Source of the DNA: Closterium sp. Naga37s-1
Lineage: Eukaryota; Streptophyta; Zygnematophyceae; Desmidiales; Closteriaceae
Assembly: GCA_947471745.1 (NCBI GenBank)
Contig: CANJKZ010000267.1
Span: forward strand, 1,939,001-2,003,000
Length of the DNA stretch: 64,000 nt
Reading direction: 5' to 3'
In this document: one piece after another, positions 53,224 through 64,000 of the stretch
How the letters are laid out: every line of letters begins with the position of its first letter
Numbering within the stretch: the stretch's first letter is position 1
The notes under the pieces: generated by a model
Seen by the model: only the letters and a program-made list of their open reading frames with translations
Database searches by the model: none
Told to the model about the DNA's origin: nothing
Translations under genes and position numbers: made by a program

Positions 53224-54688
53224 TGTTAGAATAGTAGATTAAGTGAACACTAGGGTTTGGGGTAGGAGGAGACTTGAGAGAGACATATGTCGAGAGAGTT
53301 TAGCCAAAGAGGAAGAATTCACTATTGAGCGAGGTACAAGTAGTAAACAAAGCATGCAAAGAAGGTGCACCACCAACAGTTTATAATAACTACACTAACT
53401 ACAGCTACAGGTAGTTACAGATATATTCTAACACTCCCCCATAACTGCCTGCAGCAGGAGTTTGTGCAGCAACACATCCTGCATGGGTACACCACGAACA
53501 GAGAAAACAGCATCAGCAGGCAAGACCAGTGGCAACCGGTGCAGTGGTGGCAGATTCAGCTACACCAACCCCTCAGCCAAGGTAGAAGCAACAGACAAAG
53601 GTGCATGTGGCGGCAGGTCGCCTGGAAAGCGTGTGCGTGCGGCGGCACCGTGCGGCGGCACAGCAGGGCTCAACGGCAGCACCTGCCGCTCAACAGCAGA
53701 AGACAGCAGAAGAAACAGCAGGTGGAGGCAGGGGCGGCAGCAGGAGGTGCCACGGTAGCAGCGGGCGGCAGCTGCAGATGCCTAGCTGACTTCCGCTACC
53801 GTCTCACCCTCCCCCCCACGGCAGCACACGCGGCAGTGAGAGAGAGAGGAGGAGGGGCGGCTGCTGGCTTGGCAGAATCTCTCTCTCCACTCCCTCACAA
53901 TCTCCCCCATTCCCCTCACCCTCCCCCCGCAACCTCTTCCCCCCCTCACGGCGGGCCCCGCTGAAGGGAGGGGAAGGACGGGCTGCAGGCAACTCACACC
54001 CGCCACCCGCACATCCCCCCCCCCCCCACGGCGGAAGCTGCGGAAGGGAAGAGTGGGGCGCCGTTAGCTGCTGCTGGCGCTGGCGTCGTCGCTGGCGCTC
54101 GCGCAGGTGCTGGCGACGGGCGCTGGTGCTGGCGCACACGACCGTGCGCGGGTGCACACGGTCGTACGAAGCTGCGCGCAGCAATGCGCGGCCGTACGCA
54201 GCTGCGCGCGGCTGCTGCTGTGTTCGTGACAGAACGGGGCGGGGCAGGCGATGTGCGCGACGAGCAGGGCGCAACGGGCGCGACGGGGAGACGAAACGAG
54301 ACCGCATCTGACGCCGTCGCGCAGCTAGCTTTGAGACCGTTTTGACGGTCGCGACCGTTGCAACCGTCGTAACTACGGCCGCGACGGGGGGCGTGACGAG
54401 CGCCATGAGCGGGGGGATACGTGGTGGGCCCATGGGGGAAAAAAAATAGGTCTTAGGACGACCTAGCTCTTAATACCATGTTAGAATAGTAGATTAAGTG
54501 AACACTAGGGTTTGGGGTAGGAGGAGACTTGAGAGAGACATATGTCGAGAGAGTTTAGCCAAAGAGGAAGAATTCACTATTGAGCGAGGTACAAGTAGTA
54601 AACAAAGCATGCAAAGAAGGTGCACCACCAACAGTTTATAATAACTACACTAACTACAGCTACAGGCAGTTACAGATATATTCTAACA
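53224..54688 (-). mobile_element. Non-autonomous LTR retrotransposon (TRIM/LARD-like), 1465 bp
   Basis: Identical-length 210-bp LTRs (53224-53433 and 54479-54688, one mismatch found) begin TGTTAGAATA and end TATTCTAACA. The CGACG target duplication is perfect on both sides. On the minus strand the right LTR is followed by TGGTATTAAGAGC, a primer-binding site close to that for initiator Met tRNA. The inner edge of the left LTR has TTATGGGGGAG, a polypurine tract. The 1045-bp interior has no protease or RT; one minus-strand frame (54433-53804) is low-complexity Arg/Pro/Ala. It is inserted in the CGACGGGCGG minisatellite. Confidence 0.9.
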
Positions 54689-54980
54689 CGACGGGCGGGG
54701 GAAGCGAGAGCGACGGGCGAGGGAACCGAACTCGACGGGCGGCGAGGCGGCGAGGCGGCGAGGGCGACGGGCGGGGTGAGGGCAGTGGGCGGAGAAAGCA
54801 AGGGCGACGGGCGAGGGTCGCGAGGTAGGCAAAGCGCTCTCTCATCTCCTCACGCCCATTTTCTCCGTGCTTCGATTGCGTATACAAGCTGCACCTACTA
54901 ATTCCGGTTGTCTAAATGGCGCTCACTCTAAAACCCTAGCTGGTATGCGATGGTTGGTGTTGAAGTATATTTGCATATCC
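54689..54980 (+). repeat. Continuation of CGACGGGCGG-type repeat, then unique sequence
   Basis: The G-rich repeat interrupted by the TRIM element resumes to about 54830. From there to 54980 there is unique sequence without a gene. Confidence 0.6.
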
Positions 54981-55680
54981 TGTTATAACTGCCTACAGCT
55001 TGCTAGTGTATTAGTTAGATATTAGGTTCAACTGCTGGTGGTGTACCCTTTTCCCCTTCCTCTCCTTCCTATTTGTACTCACAACTTCATAATGAAAGCC
55101 CTCTTTTGGCCAAACTTCTCCCTCCATGATTCTCTTTGCTAAACCTCTCCTAAACCTAAGTACTGCATAATCTCCTAATCTTAACATGCTATCAGAGCGG
55201 GTTCCTGCCTAGGACCCGATCCTAATGGGCCCACCACTTGCCTACATGGCTAGCACTGTCGCCCCTTTGCCGTGCAGTTGCAGCCCGCCCGTAGCCCCAC
55301 CCAGCAGCACGTCAGCTGCGCTACCAGCGCCAGCGACCAGGGCAGCGACCAGCGCCAGCGACCAGCGCCAACGCGAGCGCCAGCGCCAGCCCCTACGACG
55401 GTCGCCAGCGCCAGCGCCAGCCCCTACGACGGTCGCCAGCGCCAGCGCCAGCCCCTATGACGGTCGCCAGCACCAGCGCCAGCCCCTACGACGGTCGCCA
55501 GCACCAGCGCCAGCCCCTACGACAGTCGCCAGCGCCAGCGCCAGCCCCGGCGACGGTCGCCAGCGCGCCCCCCGCCACCAATTCGCGACCAGGCGCAGCA
55601 GCGCGCGCTGCACCACCTCCCTGACGCGGCTTCACCGTGGGGGGGGGGGAGGGGGGATTAGGGTGTGGCGGTAATTCTGG
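54981..55680 (+). mobile_element. 5' fragment of a related Copia-type LTR element
   Basis: A 206-bp LTR (54981-55186, TGTTATAACTG...CTTAACA) is followed by TGCTATCAGAGCGGG, a primer-binding-site-like sequence for initiator Met tRNA. A leader with a possible start MGPPLAYMASTVAPLP parallels the TRIM's MGPPRIPPLMALVTPP. The body is an (AGCGCC)-rich minisatellite of about 30 bp, CAGCCCCTACGACGGTCGC (about 55370-55560). No second LTR was found, so the right part is missing or replaced. This may be the family that gave rise to the TRIM. Confidence 0.7.
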
Positions 55681-56226
55681 ATGTGTCCTTTACCGTGTCG
55701 GCCTCAAAACTGTCACCACTTTCACGTGATTGGTCGAAGGTTTTGAGTGGGTTTTTGACGCGATTGGTTCTCGATTTTCCCACCAAACCTCCTTCTGGGG
55801 TTTTCCGAACGTACATTTTTTTCGTTGACTTCGTTGTGTAATTCGGGGTGTGGCCTTTAAGCTTTCCGGATCACCCAGTCATTGCAGCACACCCTTTTCT
55901 GGTGCTACTTTCACATCCACGAATGGTTATTTGTGGGTGTACAGATAATTACAGATGCTGGGTGCTCATTTCGCCTGTTCACAAAGGGCTTGTAACGAGT
56001 ACAGCTAAATGCTTACGTACACTAAAATTGCCTCCAAGTATTGACTCATCGGCTGGGTGAGTTAGTGTGTGTTGTTGTGCGGGACCAGCTAGACAAGAGT
56101 CAGCTCTAGTAGTCGTTTGTGCTGGGCCTTCACATTTACCTGGTTTGTATTCTCGCCGTCTGACACGCGGATGTTGCAGCAAGTGGCAGGAGTAGACCGA
56201 CTAGTATTAGACCGATTCACGTTCCG
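55681..56226. promoter_or_regulatory. Upstream region of the SDHAF1-like gene
   Basis: Unique sequence with no ORF of note. It should include the promoter and 5' UTR of the gene at 56227. No clear TATA box was seen. Confidence 0.35.
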
Positions 56227-56529
56227 ATGCGGGTTTCCGGCATCCAACGCGAGATCTTCTCTCTCTACCGCCGCCTGCTGCGCGTAGCAAGGTCGAAACC
56301 ACCCGCGGAATCCGAGGCTTTGCGGGAGTACCTGACGGCTGAATTTAGAAGAACTGCGAATACGGTCGGACGGACGGAGATCGGGCGTATTGAGTACCTT
56401 CTCAGACGCGGGGAGAAGCAGGTGGATATGTTAACGAATCCGTCTACAACGGGGATTTCACTACCGCAGCTGCACCAACCCCCCTCTCCCACGAATCCTG
56501 AGTCCGATCATTCGCCAAAATCCCGCTAG
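56227..56529 (+). CDS. SDHAF1: LYR-motif protein, succinate dehydrogenase assembly factor 1
   Basis: 100 residues, intron-free. The Complex1_LYR domain starts at once: GIQREIFSLYRRLLRVA with the L13-Y14-R15 motif, then a helix EALREYLTAEFRRTANTV, then RTEIGRIEYLLRRGEKQVDM near 67-86. The last two match SDHAF1, where RIEYLLRRG-like sequence ends the core. SDHAF1 helps pass Fe-S clusters to the SdhB subunit of complex II in the mitochondrial matrix. The size matches the family (about 100-115). The Pro-rich tail after residue 88 is variable in the family. The ATG at 56227 directly precedes the conserved helix. Confidence 0.85.
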   Translation: MRVSGIQREIFSLYRRLLRVARSKPPAESEALREYLTAEFRRTANTVGRTEIGRIEYLLRRGEKQVDMLTNPSTTGISLPQLHQPPSPTNPESDHSPKSR

Positions 56530-56927
56530 TTTCTATTACCGTAGCACCCAGACGATCCAAAGCCGAGGCAGCAGGAGCAGCAGCAGGAGCCGGAACAGCA
56601 GGGGCCAGAACAGCAGCAGCAGCACCAGAAGAATGATTCTAGGAGAAGGAAAGCATGATTTGTGTGAATTCGTGCCTTACAGCTCGTGCTCTAGTTAGTG
56701 CTGCTGGGTCTTCCACGCCCTCTGATGCTTCCTCACCACTGCTGTAGACTAGACGCTGTTGGAGTGGATGCTTCCTCATTCCTACCGTGCTAGAACCATA
56801 CCAGTAGCAGTCACGCTGTTGATTCTTTTCCATTAGTGGTGTAGTAAATAGATATATACTTGCATGCATTCAGGAGCAAGTGGCACCCTTCTGCAAAGCA
56901 ATATTACCAATACAACTGACATTACTT
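56530..56927. other. 3' space between SDHAF1-like and sulfotransferase genes
   Basis: Contains AGCAG-rich sequence just after the SDHAF1 stop and then unique sequence. The genes converge here, so both 3' UTRs lie in it. No other gene seen. Confidence 0.5.
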
Positions 56928-57825
56928 TCATTTCCACAAAAAACTGCCATCCCGCAACAACCTGGCTAGGTCTGTATTGATAGGAAGAAAGAAATCCTGT
57001 AACGCTTCTCTAGTCTTAGGGTGCATTTCCTGCCCCTGCCCTTGTTCTTGCTCCCGAGCACCCACAACTGCTTGGCTCGTAACATATTTCCACGTGTCAT
57101 CTGAAATGTTCTCGACTTCTTCGGAAGGCACTTGAAGGAACCTCATGGCTTGGATGAGGTGTAGCTTCGGATCTGATACATACTCCTCAAACTTTATAAA
57201 GAGGAAGTTCTTCCGGGGATAAACTTCCAGCCAGTCCTGCAGAAGGCCGAGCAGGAGAGGCAGATGAGGGAGTGACAACAGAGGAAAGGGGGTCCCAGAC
57301 TCCCAGAACCCTTACCGAGATGAAGGCATAAATGATGTGGCACACATGCGGGAAGGAATAAGGTACGGAGCCATGGGAATAGAGAGGCACGTCAACTTAC
57401 TGATAGGAAGTAGGCATGCATGCTGCGGCACACATGCGGGAAGGATTGGAAGAGAGCGGCGGGGATAGGAAGCATAGCAGAGGGAGACGAGGAAAGAGAG
57501 CTGCAGAGAAGGGAGCTGCGAGGACTTACCGATAGGAAGTAGGCATACATGCTGCGGCACACATGGGGGAAGGAGTGCGGTAGAGTAGAAAGCGGTGGAA
57601 ACAAAGAAGCATGTCGAGTCAACTTACCGATAGGAAGTAGGCATACATGCTGCGGCACACATGGGGGAAGGAGTGGAAGAGCAGGCGGGAGCAGTAGACA
57701 GGGGAATGGTCCACCATACACCCTTTAATGGCGGGTAACACCGCATCTACGTGTCGCGCAAAAGCGTCAGCTGCACTGCTGCTGTTGTCGTTGCTGTCGA
57801 AAGCGATGTGAGAGTCGTCATGTTG
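56928..57825 (-). CDS. Carbohydrate sulfotransferase, 3' exons
   Basis: Transfers sulfate from PAPS to a glycan, presumably in the Golgi. The terminal exon 57236-56928 encodes DWLEVYPRKNFLFIKFEEYV (the 3'-phosphate-binding and C-terminal region of Sulfotransfer_1 proteins) and ends MHPKTREALQDFF...NTDLARLLRDGSFLWK, matching the family's C-terminal helix. The exon before it, 57825-57628, is 66 codons long, phase 0 at both ends, and encodes FARHVDAVLPAIKGCMVDHS, then PVYCSRLLFHSFPHVCRSMY, with a GTAAGT donor. The 5'-PSB motif and N-terminus must lie to the right, beyond the 26-bp satellite and outside the window. Both exons have neighbours that are partial copies of the second one. Confidence 0.8.
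57310..57627 (-). repeat. Tandem exon copies: SFPHVCRSMYAYFLS exon end
   Basis: Downstream of the 57825-57628 exon its 3' end recurs near 57530-57590, 57395-57450 and 57312-57375 (minus strand), each ending in a GTAAGT or GTAAGG donor. The last is diverged (SFPHVCHIIYAFIS). Any could splice in phase to the terminal exon at 57236. Confidence 0.75.
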
Positions 57826-58380
57826 CTTCGCAGACAGGAAGGAAGAAAACCAGCTGGTAGGGATTGCATAAAAACGAAGCGGGGAGGAGGAATTTTGTGA
57901 GTCGACTCAGAAGCGTCTGCTGTACTGCTGCTGCTGTCGTTGCTGTCGAAGGTGATATGAGAGTCGTCCTGCTGCTTAGCAGACAGGAAGGAAGAGAACC
58001 AACTGGTAGAGATTGCACAAAACGAAGGGGGGAGGAAGAAGGGAGAAGAAGCGGCTTGTTCTGCTGCTGCTGTCGTTGCTGTTGACGGTGATGTGAGAGT
58101 GGTCCTGCTGCTTAGCAGACAGGAAGGAAGAGAACCACCTGACAAGTATTGCACAAAAGGAAGAAGGTGACTTTTGAGTCGACTAAAAATGTTGTCGTTG
58201 CTGTTGACGGTGATCTGAGAGCCGTCCTGCTGCTTAGCAGACAGGAAAGACGAGAACCACCTGGAGGGATTGTACAAAACGAACGGGGGAGGGAGAAGGG
58301 AGAAGAAGCGGCTTTTTCTGCTGCTGCTGACATCGCTGTTGAAGGTGATGTGGGAATAATCTGGTTGCTTAGCAGACAGG
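57826..58380 (-). repeat. Tandem exon copies: 5' half of the sulfotransferase exon
   Basis: About four copies of the exon start lie upstream of the used exon, spaced about 100-150 bp. Each has a CTTCCTTCCTGTCTGCTAAG acceptor on the minus strand, then KQQDDSHITFDSND-like codons. Two carry a TGAGTCGACT palindrome where they break off (57898 and 58174). Confidence 0.75.
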
Positions 58381-61300
58381 AAGGAAGAGCACCAACTCGC
58401 ACTACTAAGGAAGAGCACCAACTCGCACTACTAAGGAAGAGCACCAACTCGCACTACTAAGGAAGAGCACCAACTCGCACTACTAAGGAAGAGCACTAAC
58501 TCACACTACTAAGGAAGAGCACCAACTCGCACTACTAAGGAAGAGCCCCAACTCGCACTACTAAGGAAGAGCCCCAACTCGCACTACTAAGGAAGAGCAC
58601 CAACTCGCACTACTAAGGAAGAGCCCCAACTCGCACTACTAAGGAAGAGCACCAACTCGCACTACTAAGGAAGAGCCCCAACTCGCACTACTAAGGAAGA
58701 GCACCAACTCGCACTACTAAGGAAGAGCACCAACTCGCACTACTAAGGAAGAGCACCAACTCGCACTACTAAGGAAGAGCCCCAACTCGCACTACTAAGG
58801 AAGAGCCCCAACTCGCACTACTAAGGAAGAGCAGCAACTCGCACTACTAAGGAAGAGCCCCAACTCGCACTACTAAGGAAGAGCACCAACTCGCACTACT
58901 AAGGAAGAGCACCAACTCGCACTACTAAGGAAGAGCACCAACTCGCACTACTAAGGAAGAGCCCCAACTCGCACTACTAAGGAAGAGCCCCACTCGCACT
59001 ACTAAGGAAAGAGCCCCAACTCGCACTACTAAGGAAGAGCACCAACTCGCACTACTAAGGAAGAGCACCAACTCGCACTACTAAGGAAGAGCACCAACTC
59101 GCACTACTAAGGAAGAGCCCCAACTCGCACTACTAAGGAAGAGCCCCAACTCGCACTACTAAGGAAGAGCCCCAACTCGCACTACTAAGGAAGAGCCCCA
59201 ACTCGCACTACTAAGGAAGAGCCCCAACTCGCACTACTAAGGAAGAGCCCCAACTCGCACTACTAAGGAAGAGCCCCAACTCGCACTACTAAGGAAGAGC
59301 CCCAACTCGCACTACTAAGGAAGAGCACCAACTCGCACTACTAAGGAAGAGCACCAACTCGCACTACTAAGGAAGAGCACCAACTCGCACTACTAAGGAA
59401 GAGCACCAACTCGCACTACTAAGGAAGAGCACCAACTCGCACTACTAAGGAAGAGCACCAACTCGCACTACTAAGGAAGAGCACCAACTCGCACTACTAA
59501 GGAAGAGCACCAACTCGCACTACTAAGGAAGAGCACCAACTCGCACTACTAAGGAAGAGCCCCAACTCGCACTACTAAGGAAGAGCACCAACTCGCACTA
59601 CTAAGGAAGAGCACCAACTCGCACCACTAAGGAAGAGCACCAACTCGCACCACTAAGGAAGAGCACCAACTCGCACCACTAAGGAAGAGCACCAACTCGC
59701 ACCACTAAGGAAGAGCACCAACTCGCACTACTAAGGAAGAGCACCAACTCGCACTACTAAGGAAGAGCCCCAACTCGCACTACTAAGGAAGAGCCCCAAC
59801 TCGCACTACTAAGGAAGAGCCCCAACTCGCACTACTAAGGAAGAGCCCCAACTCGCACTACTAAGGAAGAGCACCAACTCGCACTACTAAGGAAGAGCCC
59901 CAACTCGCACTACTAAGGAAGAGCACCAACTCGCACTACTAAGGAAGAGCACCAACTCGCACTACTAAGGAAGAGCCCCAACTCGCACTACTAAGGAAGA
60001 GCCCCAACTCGCACTACTAAGGAAGAGCACCAACTCGCACTACTAAGGAAGAGCACCAACTCGCACTACTAAAGAAGAGCACCAACTCGCACTACTAAGG
60101 AAGAGCCCCAACTCGCACTACTAAGGAAGAGCACCAACTCGCACTACTAAGGAAGAGCACCAACTCGCACTACTAAGGAAGAGCACCAACTCGCACTACT
60201 AAGGAAGAGCCCCAACTCGCACTACTAAGGAAGAGCCCCAACTCGCACTACTAAGGAAGAGCCCCAACTCGCACTACTAAGGAAGAGCACCAACTCGCAC
60301 TACTAAGGAAGAGCACCAACTCGCACTACTAAGGAAGAGCACCAACTCGCACTACTAAGGAAGAGCACCAACTCGCACTACTAAGGAAGAGCACCAACTC
60401 GCACTACTAAGGAAGAGCACCAACTCGCACTACTAAGGAAGAGCCCCAACTCGCACTACTAAGGAAGAGCCCCAACTCGCACTACTAAGGAAGAGCACCA
60501 ACTCGCACTACTAAGGAAGAGCACCAACTCGCACTACTAAGGAAGAGCACCAACTCGCACTACTAAGGAAGAGCACCAACTCGCACTACTAAGGAAGAGC
60601 ACCAACTCGCACTACTAAGGAAGAGCCCCAACTCGCACTACTAAGGAAGAGCCCCAACTCGCACTACTAAGGAAGAGCACCAACTCGCACTACTAAGGAA
60701 GAGCCCCAACTCGCACTACTAAGGAAGAGCACCAACTCGCACTACTAAGGAAGAGCCCCAACTCGCACTACTAAGGAAGAGCCCCAACTCGCACTACTAA
60801 GGAAGAGCCCCAACTCGCACTACTAAGGAAGAGCCCCAACTCGCACTACTAAGGAAGAGCACCAACTCGCACTACTAAGGAAGAGCACCAACTCGCACTA
60901 CTAAGGAAGAGCACCAACTCGCACTACTAAGGAAGAGCACCAACTCGCACTACTAAGGAAGAGCCCCAAATCGCACTACTAAGGAAGAGCCCCAACTCGC
61001 ACTACTAAGGAAGAGCCCCAACTCGCACTACTAAGGAAGAGCCCCAACTCGCACTACTAAGGAAGAGCCCCAACTCGCACTACTAAGGAAGAGCCCCAAC
61101 TCGCACTACTAAGGAAGAGCACCAACTCGCACTACTAAGGAAGAGCACCAACTCGCACTACTAAGGAAGAGCACCAACTCGCACTACTAAGGAAGACCAC
61201 CAACTCGCACTACTAAGGAAGAGCACCAACTCGCACTACTAAGGAAGAGCCCCAACTCGCACTACTAAGGAAGAGCCCCAACTCGCACTACTAAGGAAGA

Positions 61301-64000
61301 GCACCAACTCGCACTACTAAGGAAGAGCCCCAACTCGCACTACTAAGGAAGAGCACCAACTCGCACTACTAAGGAAGAGCACCAACTCGCACTACTAAGG
61401 AAGAGCACCAACTCGCACTACTAAGGAAGAGCCCCAAATCGCACTACTAAGGAAGAGCCCCAACTCGCACTACTAAGGAAGAGCCCCAACTCGCACTACT
61501 AAGGAAGAGCCCCAACTCGCACTACTAAGGAAGAGCCCCAACTCGCACTACTAAGGAAGAGCCCCAACTCGCACTACTAAGGAAGAGCACCAACTCGCAC
61601 TACTAAGGAAGAGCACCAACTCGCACTACTAAGGAAGAGCACCAACTCGCACTACTAAGGAAGAGCACCAACTCGCACTACTAAGGAAGAGCACCAACTC
61701 GCACTACTAAGGAAGAGCCCCAACTCGCACTACTAAGGAAGAGCCCCAACTCGCACTACTAAGGAAGAGCACCAACTCGCACTACTAAGGAAGAGCCCCA
61801 ACTCGCACTACTAAGGAAGAGCACCAACTCGCACTACTAAGGAAGAGCCCCAACTCGCACTACTAAGGAAGAGCCCCAACTCGCACTACTAAGGAAGAGC
61901 CCCAACTCGCACTACTAAGGAAGAGCCCCAACTCGCACTACTAAGGAAGAGCACCAACTCGCACTACTAAGGAAGAGCACCAACTCGCACTACTAAGGAA
62001 GAGCACCAACTCGCACTACTAAGGAAGAGCACCAACTCGCACTACTAAGGAAGAGCACCAACTCGCACTACTAAGGAAGAGCACCAACTCGCACTACTAA
62101 GGAAGAGCACCAACTCGCACTACTAAGGAAGAGCCCCAACTCGCACTACTAAGGAAGAGCCCCAACTCGCACTACCAAGGAAGAGCACCAACTCGCACTA
62201 CTAAGGAAGAGCCCCAACTCGCACTACTAAGGAAGAGCACCAACTCGCACTACTAAGGAAGAGCCCCAACTCGCACTACTAAGGAAGAGCACCAACTCGC
62301 ACTACTAAGGAAGAGCACCAACTCGCACTACTAAGGAAGAGCCCCAACTCGCACTACTAAGGAAGAGCCCCAACTCGCACTACTAAGGAAGAGCCCCAAC
62401 TCGCACTACTAAGGAAGAGCACCAACTCGCACTACTAAGGAAGAGCCCCAACTCGCACTACTAAGGAAGAGCACCAACTCGCACTACTAAGGAAGAGCCC
62501 CAACTCGCACTACTAAGGAAGAGCACCAACTCGCACTACTAAGGAAGAGCACCAACTCGCACTACTAAGGAAGAGCACCAACTCGCACTACTAAGGAAGA
62601 GCACCAACTCGCACTACTAAGGAAGAGCACCAACTCGCACTACTAAGGAAGAGCACCAACTCGCACTACTACGGAAGAGCACCAACTCGCACTACTAAGG
62701 AAGAGCACCAACTCGCACTACTAAGGAAGAGCACCAACTCGCACTACTAAGGAAGAGCACCAACTCGCACTACTAAGGAAGAGCACCAACTCGCACTACT
62801 AAGGAAGAGCCCCAACTCGCACTACTAAGGAAGAGCACCAACTCGCACTACTAAGGAAGAGCACCAACTCGCACTACTAAGGAAGAGCACCAACTCGCAC
62901 TACTAAGGAAGAGCACCAACTCGCACTACTAAGGAAGAGCACCAACTCGCACTACTAAGGAAGAGCACCAACTCGCACTACTAAGGAAGAGCACCAACTC
63001 GCACTACTAAGGAAGAGCCCCAACTCGCACTACTAAGGAAGAGCCCCAACTCGCACTACCAAGGAAGAGCACCAACTCGCACTACTAAGGAAGAGCCCCA
63101 ACTCGCACTACTCAGGAAGAGCACCAACTCGCACTACTAAGGAAGAGCACCAACTCGCACTACTAAGGAAGAGCACCAACTCGCACTACTAAGGAAGAGC
63201 CCCAACTCGCACTACTAAGGAAGAGCCCCAACTCGCACTACTAAGGAAGAGCCCCAACTCGCACTACTAAGGAAGAGCACCAACTCGCACTACTAAGGAA
63301 GAGCCCCAACTCGCACTACTAAGGAAGAGCACCAACTCGCACTACTAAGGAAGAGCCCCAACTCGCACTACTAAGGAAGAGCACCAACTCGCACTACTAA
63401 GGAAGAGCACCAACTCGCACTACTAAGGAAGAGCACCAACTCGCACTACTAAGGAAGAGCACCAACTCGCACTACTAAGGAAGAGCACCAACTCGCACTA
63501 CTAAGGAAGAGCACCAACTCGCACTACTACGGAAGAGCACCAACTCGCACTACTAAGGAAGAGCACCAACTCGCACTACTAAGGAAGAGCACCAACTCGC
63601 ACTACTAAGGAAGAGCACCAACTCGCACTACTAAGGAAGAGCACCAACTCGCACTACTAAGGAAGAGCCCCAACTCGCACTACTAAGGAAGAGCACCAAC
63701 TCGCACTACTAAGGAAGAGCACCAACTCGCACTACTAAGGAAGAGCACCAACTCGCACTACTAAGGAAGAGCACCAACTCGCACTACTAAGGAAGAGCAC
63801 CAACTCGCACTACTAAGGAAGAGCACCAACTCGCACTACTAAGGAAGAGCACCAACTCGCACTACTAAGGAAGAGCCCCAACTCGCACTACTAAGGAAGA
63901 GCCCCAACTCGCACTACCAAGGAAGAGCACCAACTCGCACTACTAAGGAAGAGCCCCAACTCGCACTACTCAGGAAGAGCACCAACTCGCACTACTAAGG
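58381..64000 (+). repeat. 26-bp satellite array, at least 5.6 kb, open to the window end
   Basis: About 216 head-to-tail copies of AAGGAAGAGC, then ACCAACTCGCACTACT. One position alternates A/C (GAGCACC or GAGCCCC); other changes are rare. The unit starts like the native intron sequence next to the sulfotransferase exon (AGGAAGGAAGAGAACCACC), so it probably grew from there. Stops occur in both strands' frames, so it is not coding. It probably lies in an intron of the sulfotransferase gene. Confidence 0.97.

Noticed and set aside
58381..64000. CRISPR-like array
   Set aside because: Units are uniform 26-mers with no unique spacers, and the context is eukaryotic; it is a satellite.

Overview
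The window looks like nuclear DNA of a green-lineage organism, most likely a streptophyte (charophyte) alga. The genes have GT-AG introns. They include a plastid-targeted 6-phosphogluconate dehydrogenase, a WD40 plus type II inositol-polyphosphate 5-phosphatase of the plant FRA3 kind, an SDHAF1-like LYR protein, a small class I methyltransferase and a carbohydrate sulfotransferase. A Ty3/gypsy element carrying a cytosine-DNA methyltransferase domain also fits charophytes, from which such elements have been reported. The species cannot be named from this sequence alone.

Layout. 1-3340: hAT-type transposon with a broken transposase. 3344-15182 (+): FRA3-like 5-phosphatase, most of whose exons have extra tandem copies. 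15576-16104: Harbinger-like MITE. 16611-20487 (-): 6PGDH. 21647-22416 (+): methyltransferase, divergent from 6PGDH. 23228-24915 (-): exon arrays of an unidentified membrane protein. 25085-36999: non-LTR retrotransposon whose reverse-transcriptase ORF is split by a 6.7-kb array of a 13-bp unit. 37150-47556 (-): a second unidentified membrane-protein gene, again exon arrays, interrupted at 37487-44819 by the methyltransferase-bearing gypsy element. 48073-48520: second MITE. 48839-53223: low-complexity pyrimidine-rich then purine-rich DNA. 53224-54688: small non-autonomous LTR element. 54981-55680: fragment of a related LTR element. 56227-56529 (+): SDHAF1-like gene. 56928-57825 (-): 3' exons of a sulfotransferase, also duplicated. 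58381-64000: a 26-bp satellite running off the window.

Two themes stand out. First, intragenic tandem duplication of single exons with their splice sites affects at least five of the gene loci. Some copies are identical (178 bp), so the process is recent. The large minisatellites also grow out of exon or ORF sequence. Second, the gypsy element encodes zinc knuckle, protease and a DNMT3/DRM-like methyltransferase in one ORF upstream of RT-RNase H-integrase, so it may methylate its own or host DNA. Several ORFs are broken by one-base shifts at homopolymers; residual long-read error and true decay cannot be separated here.
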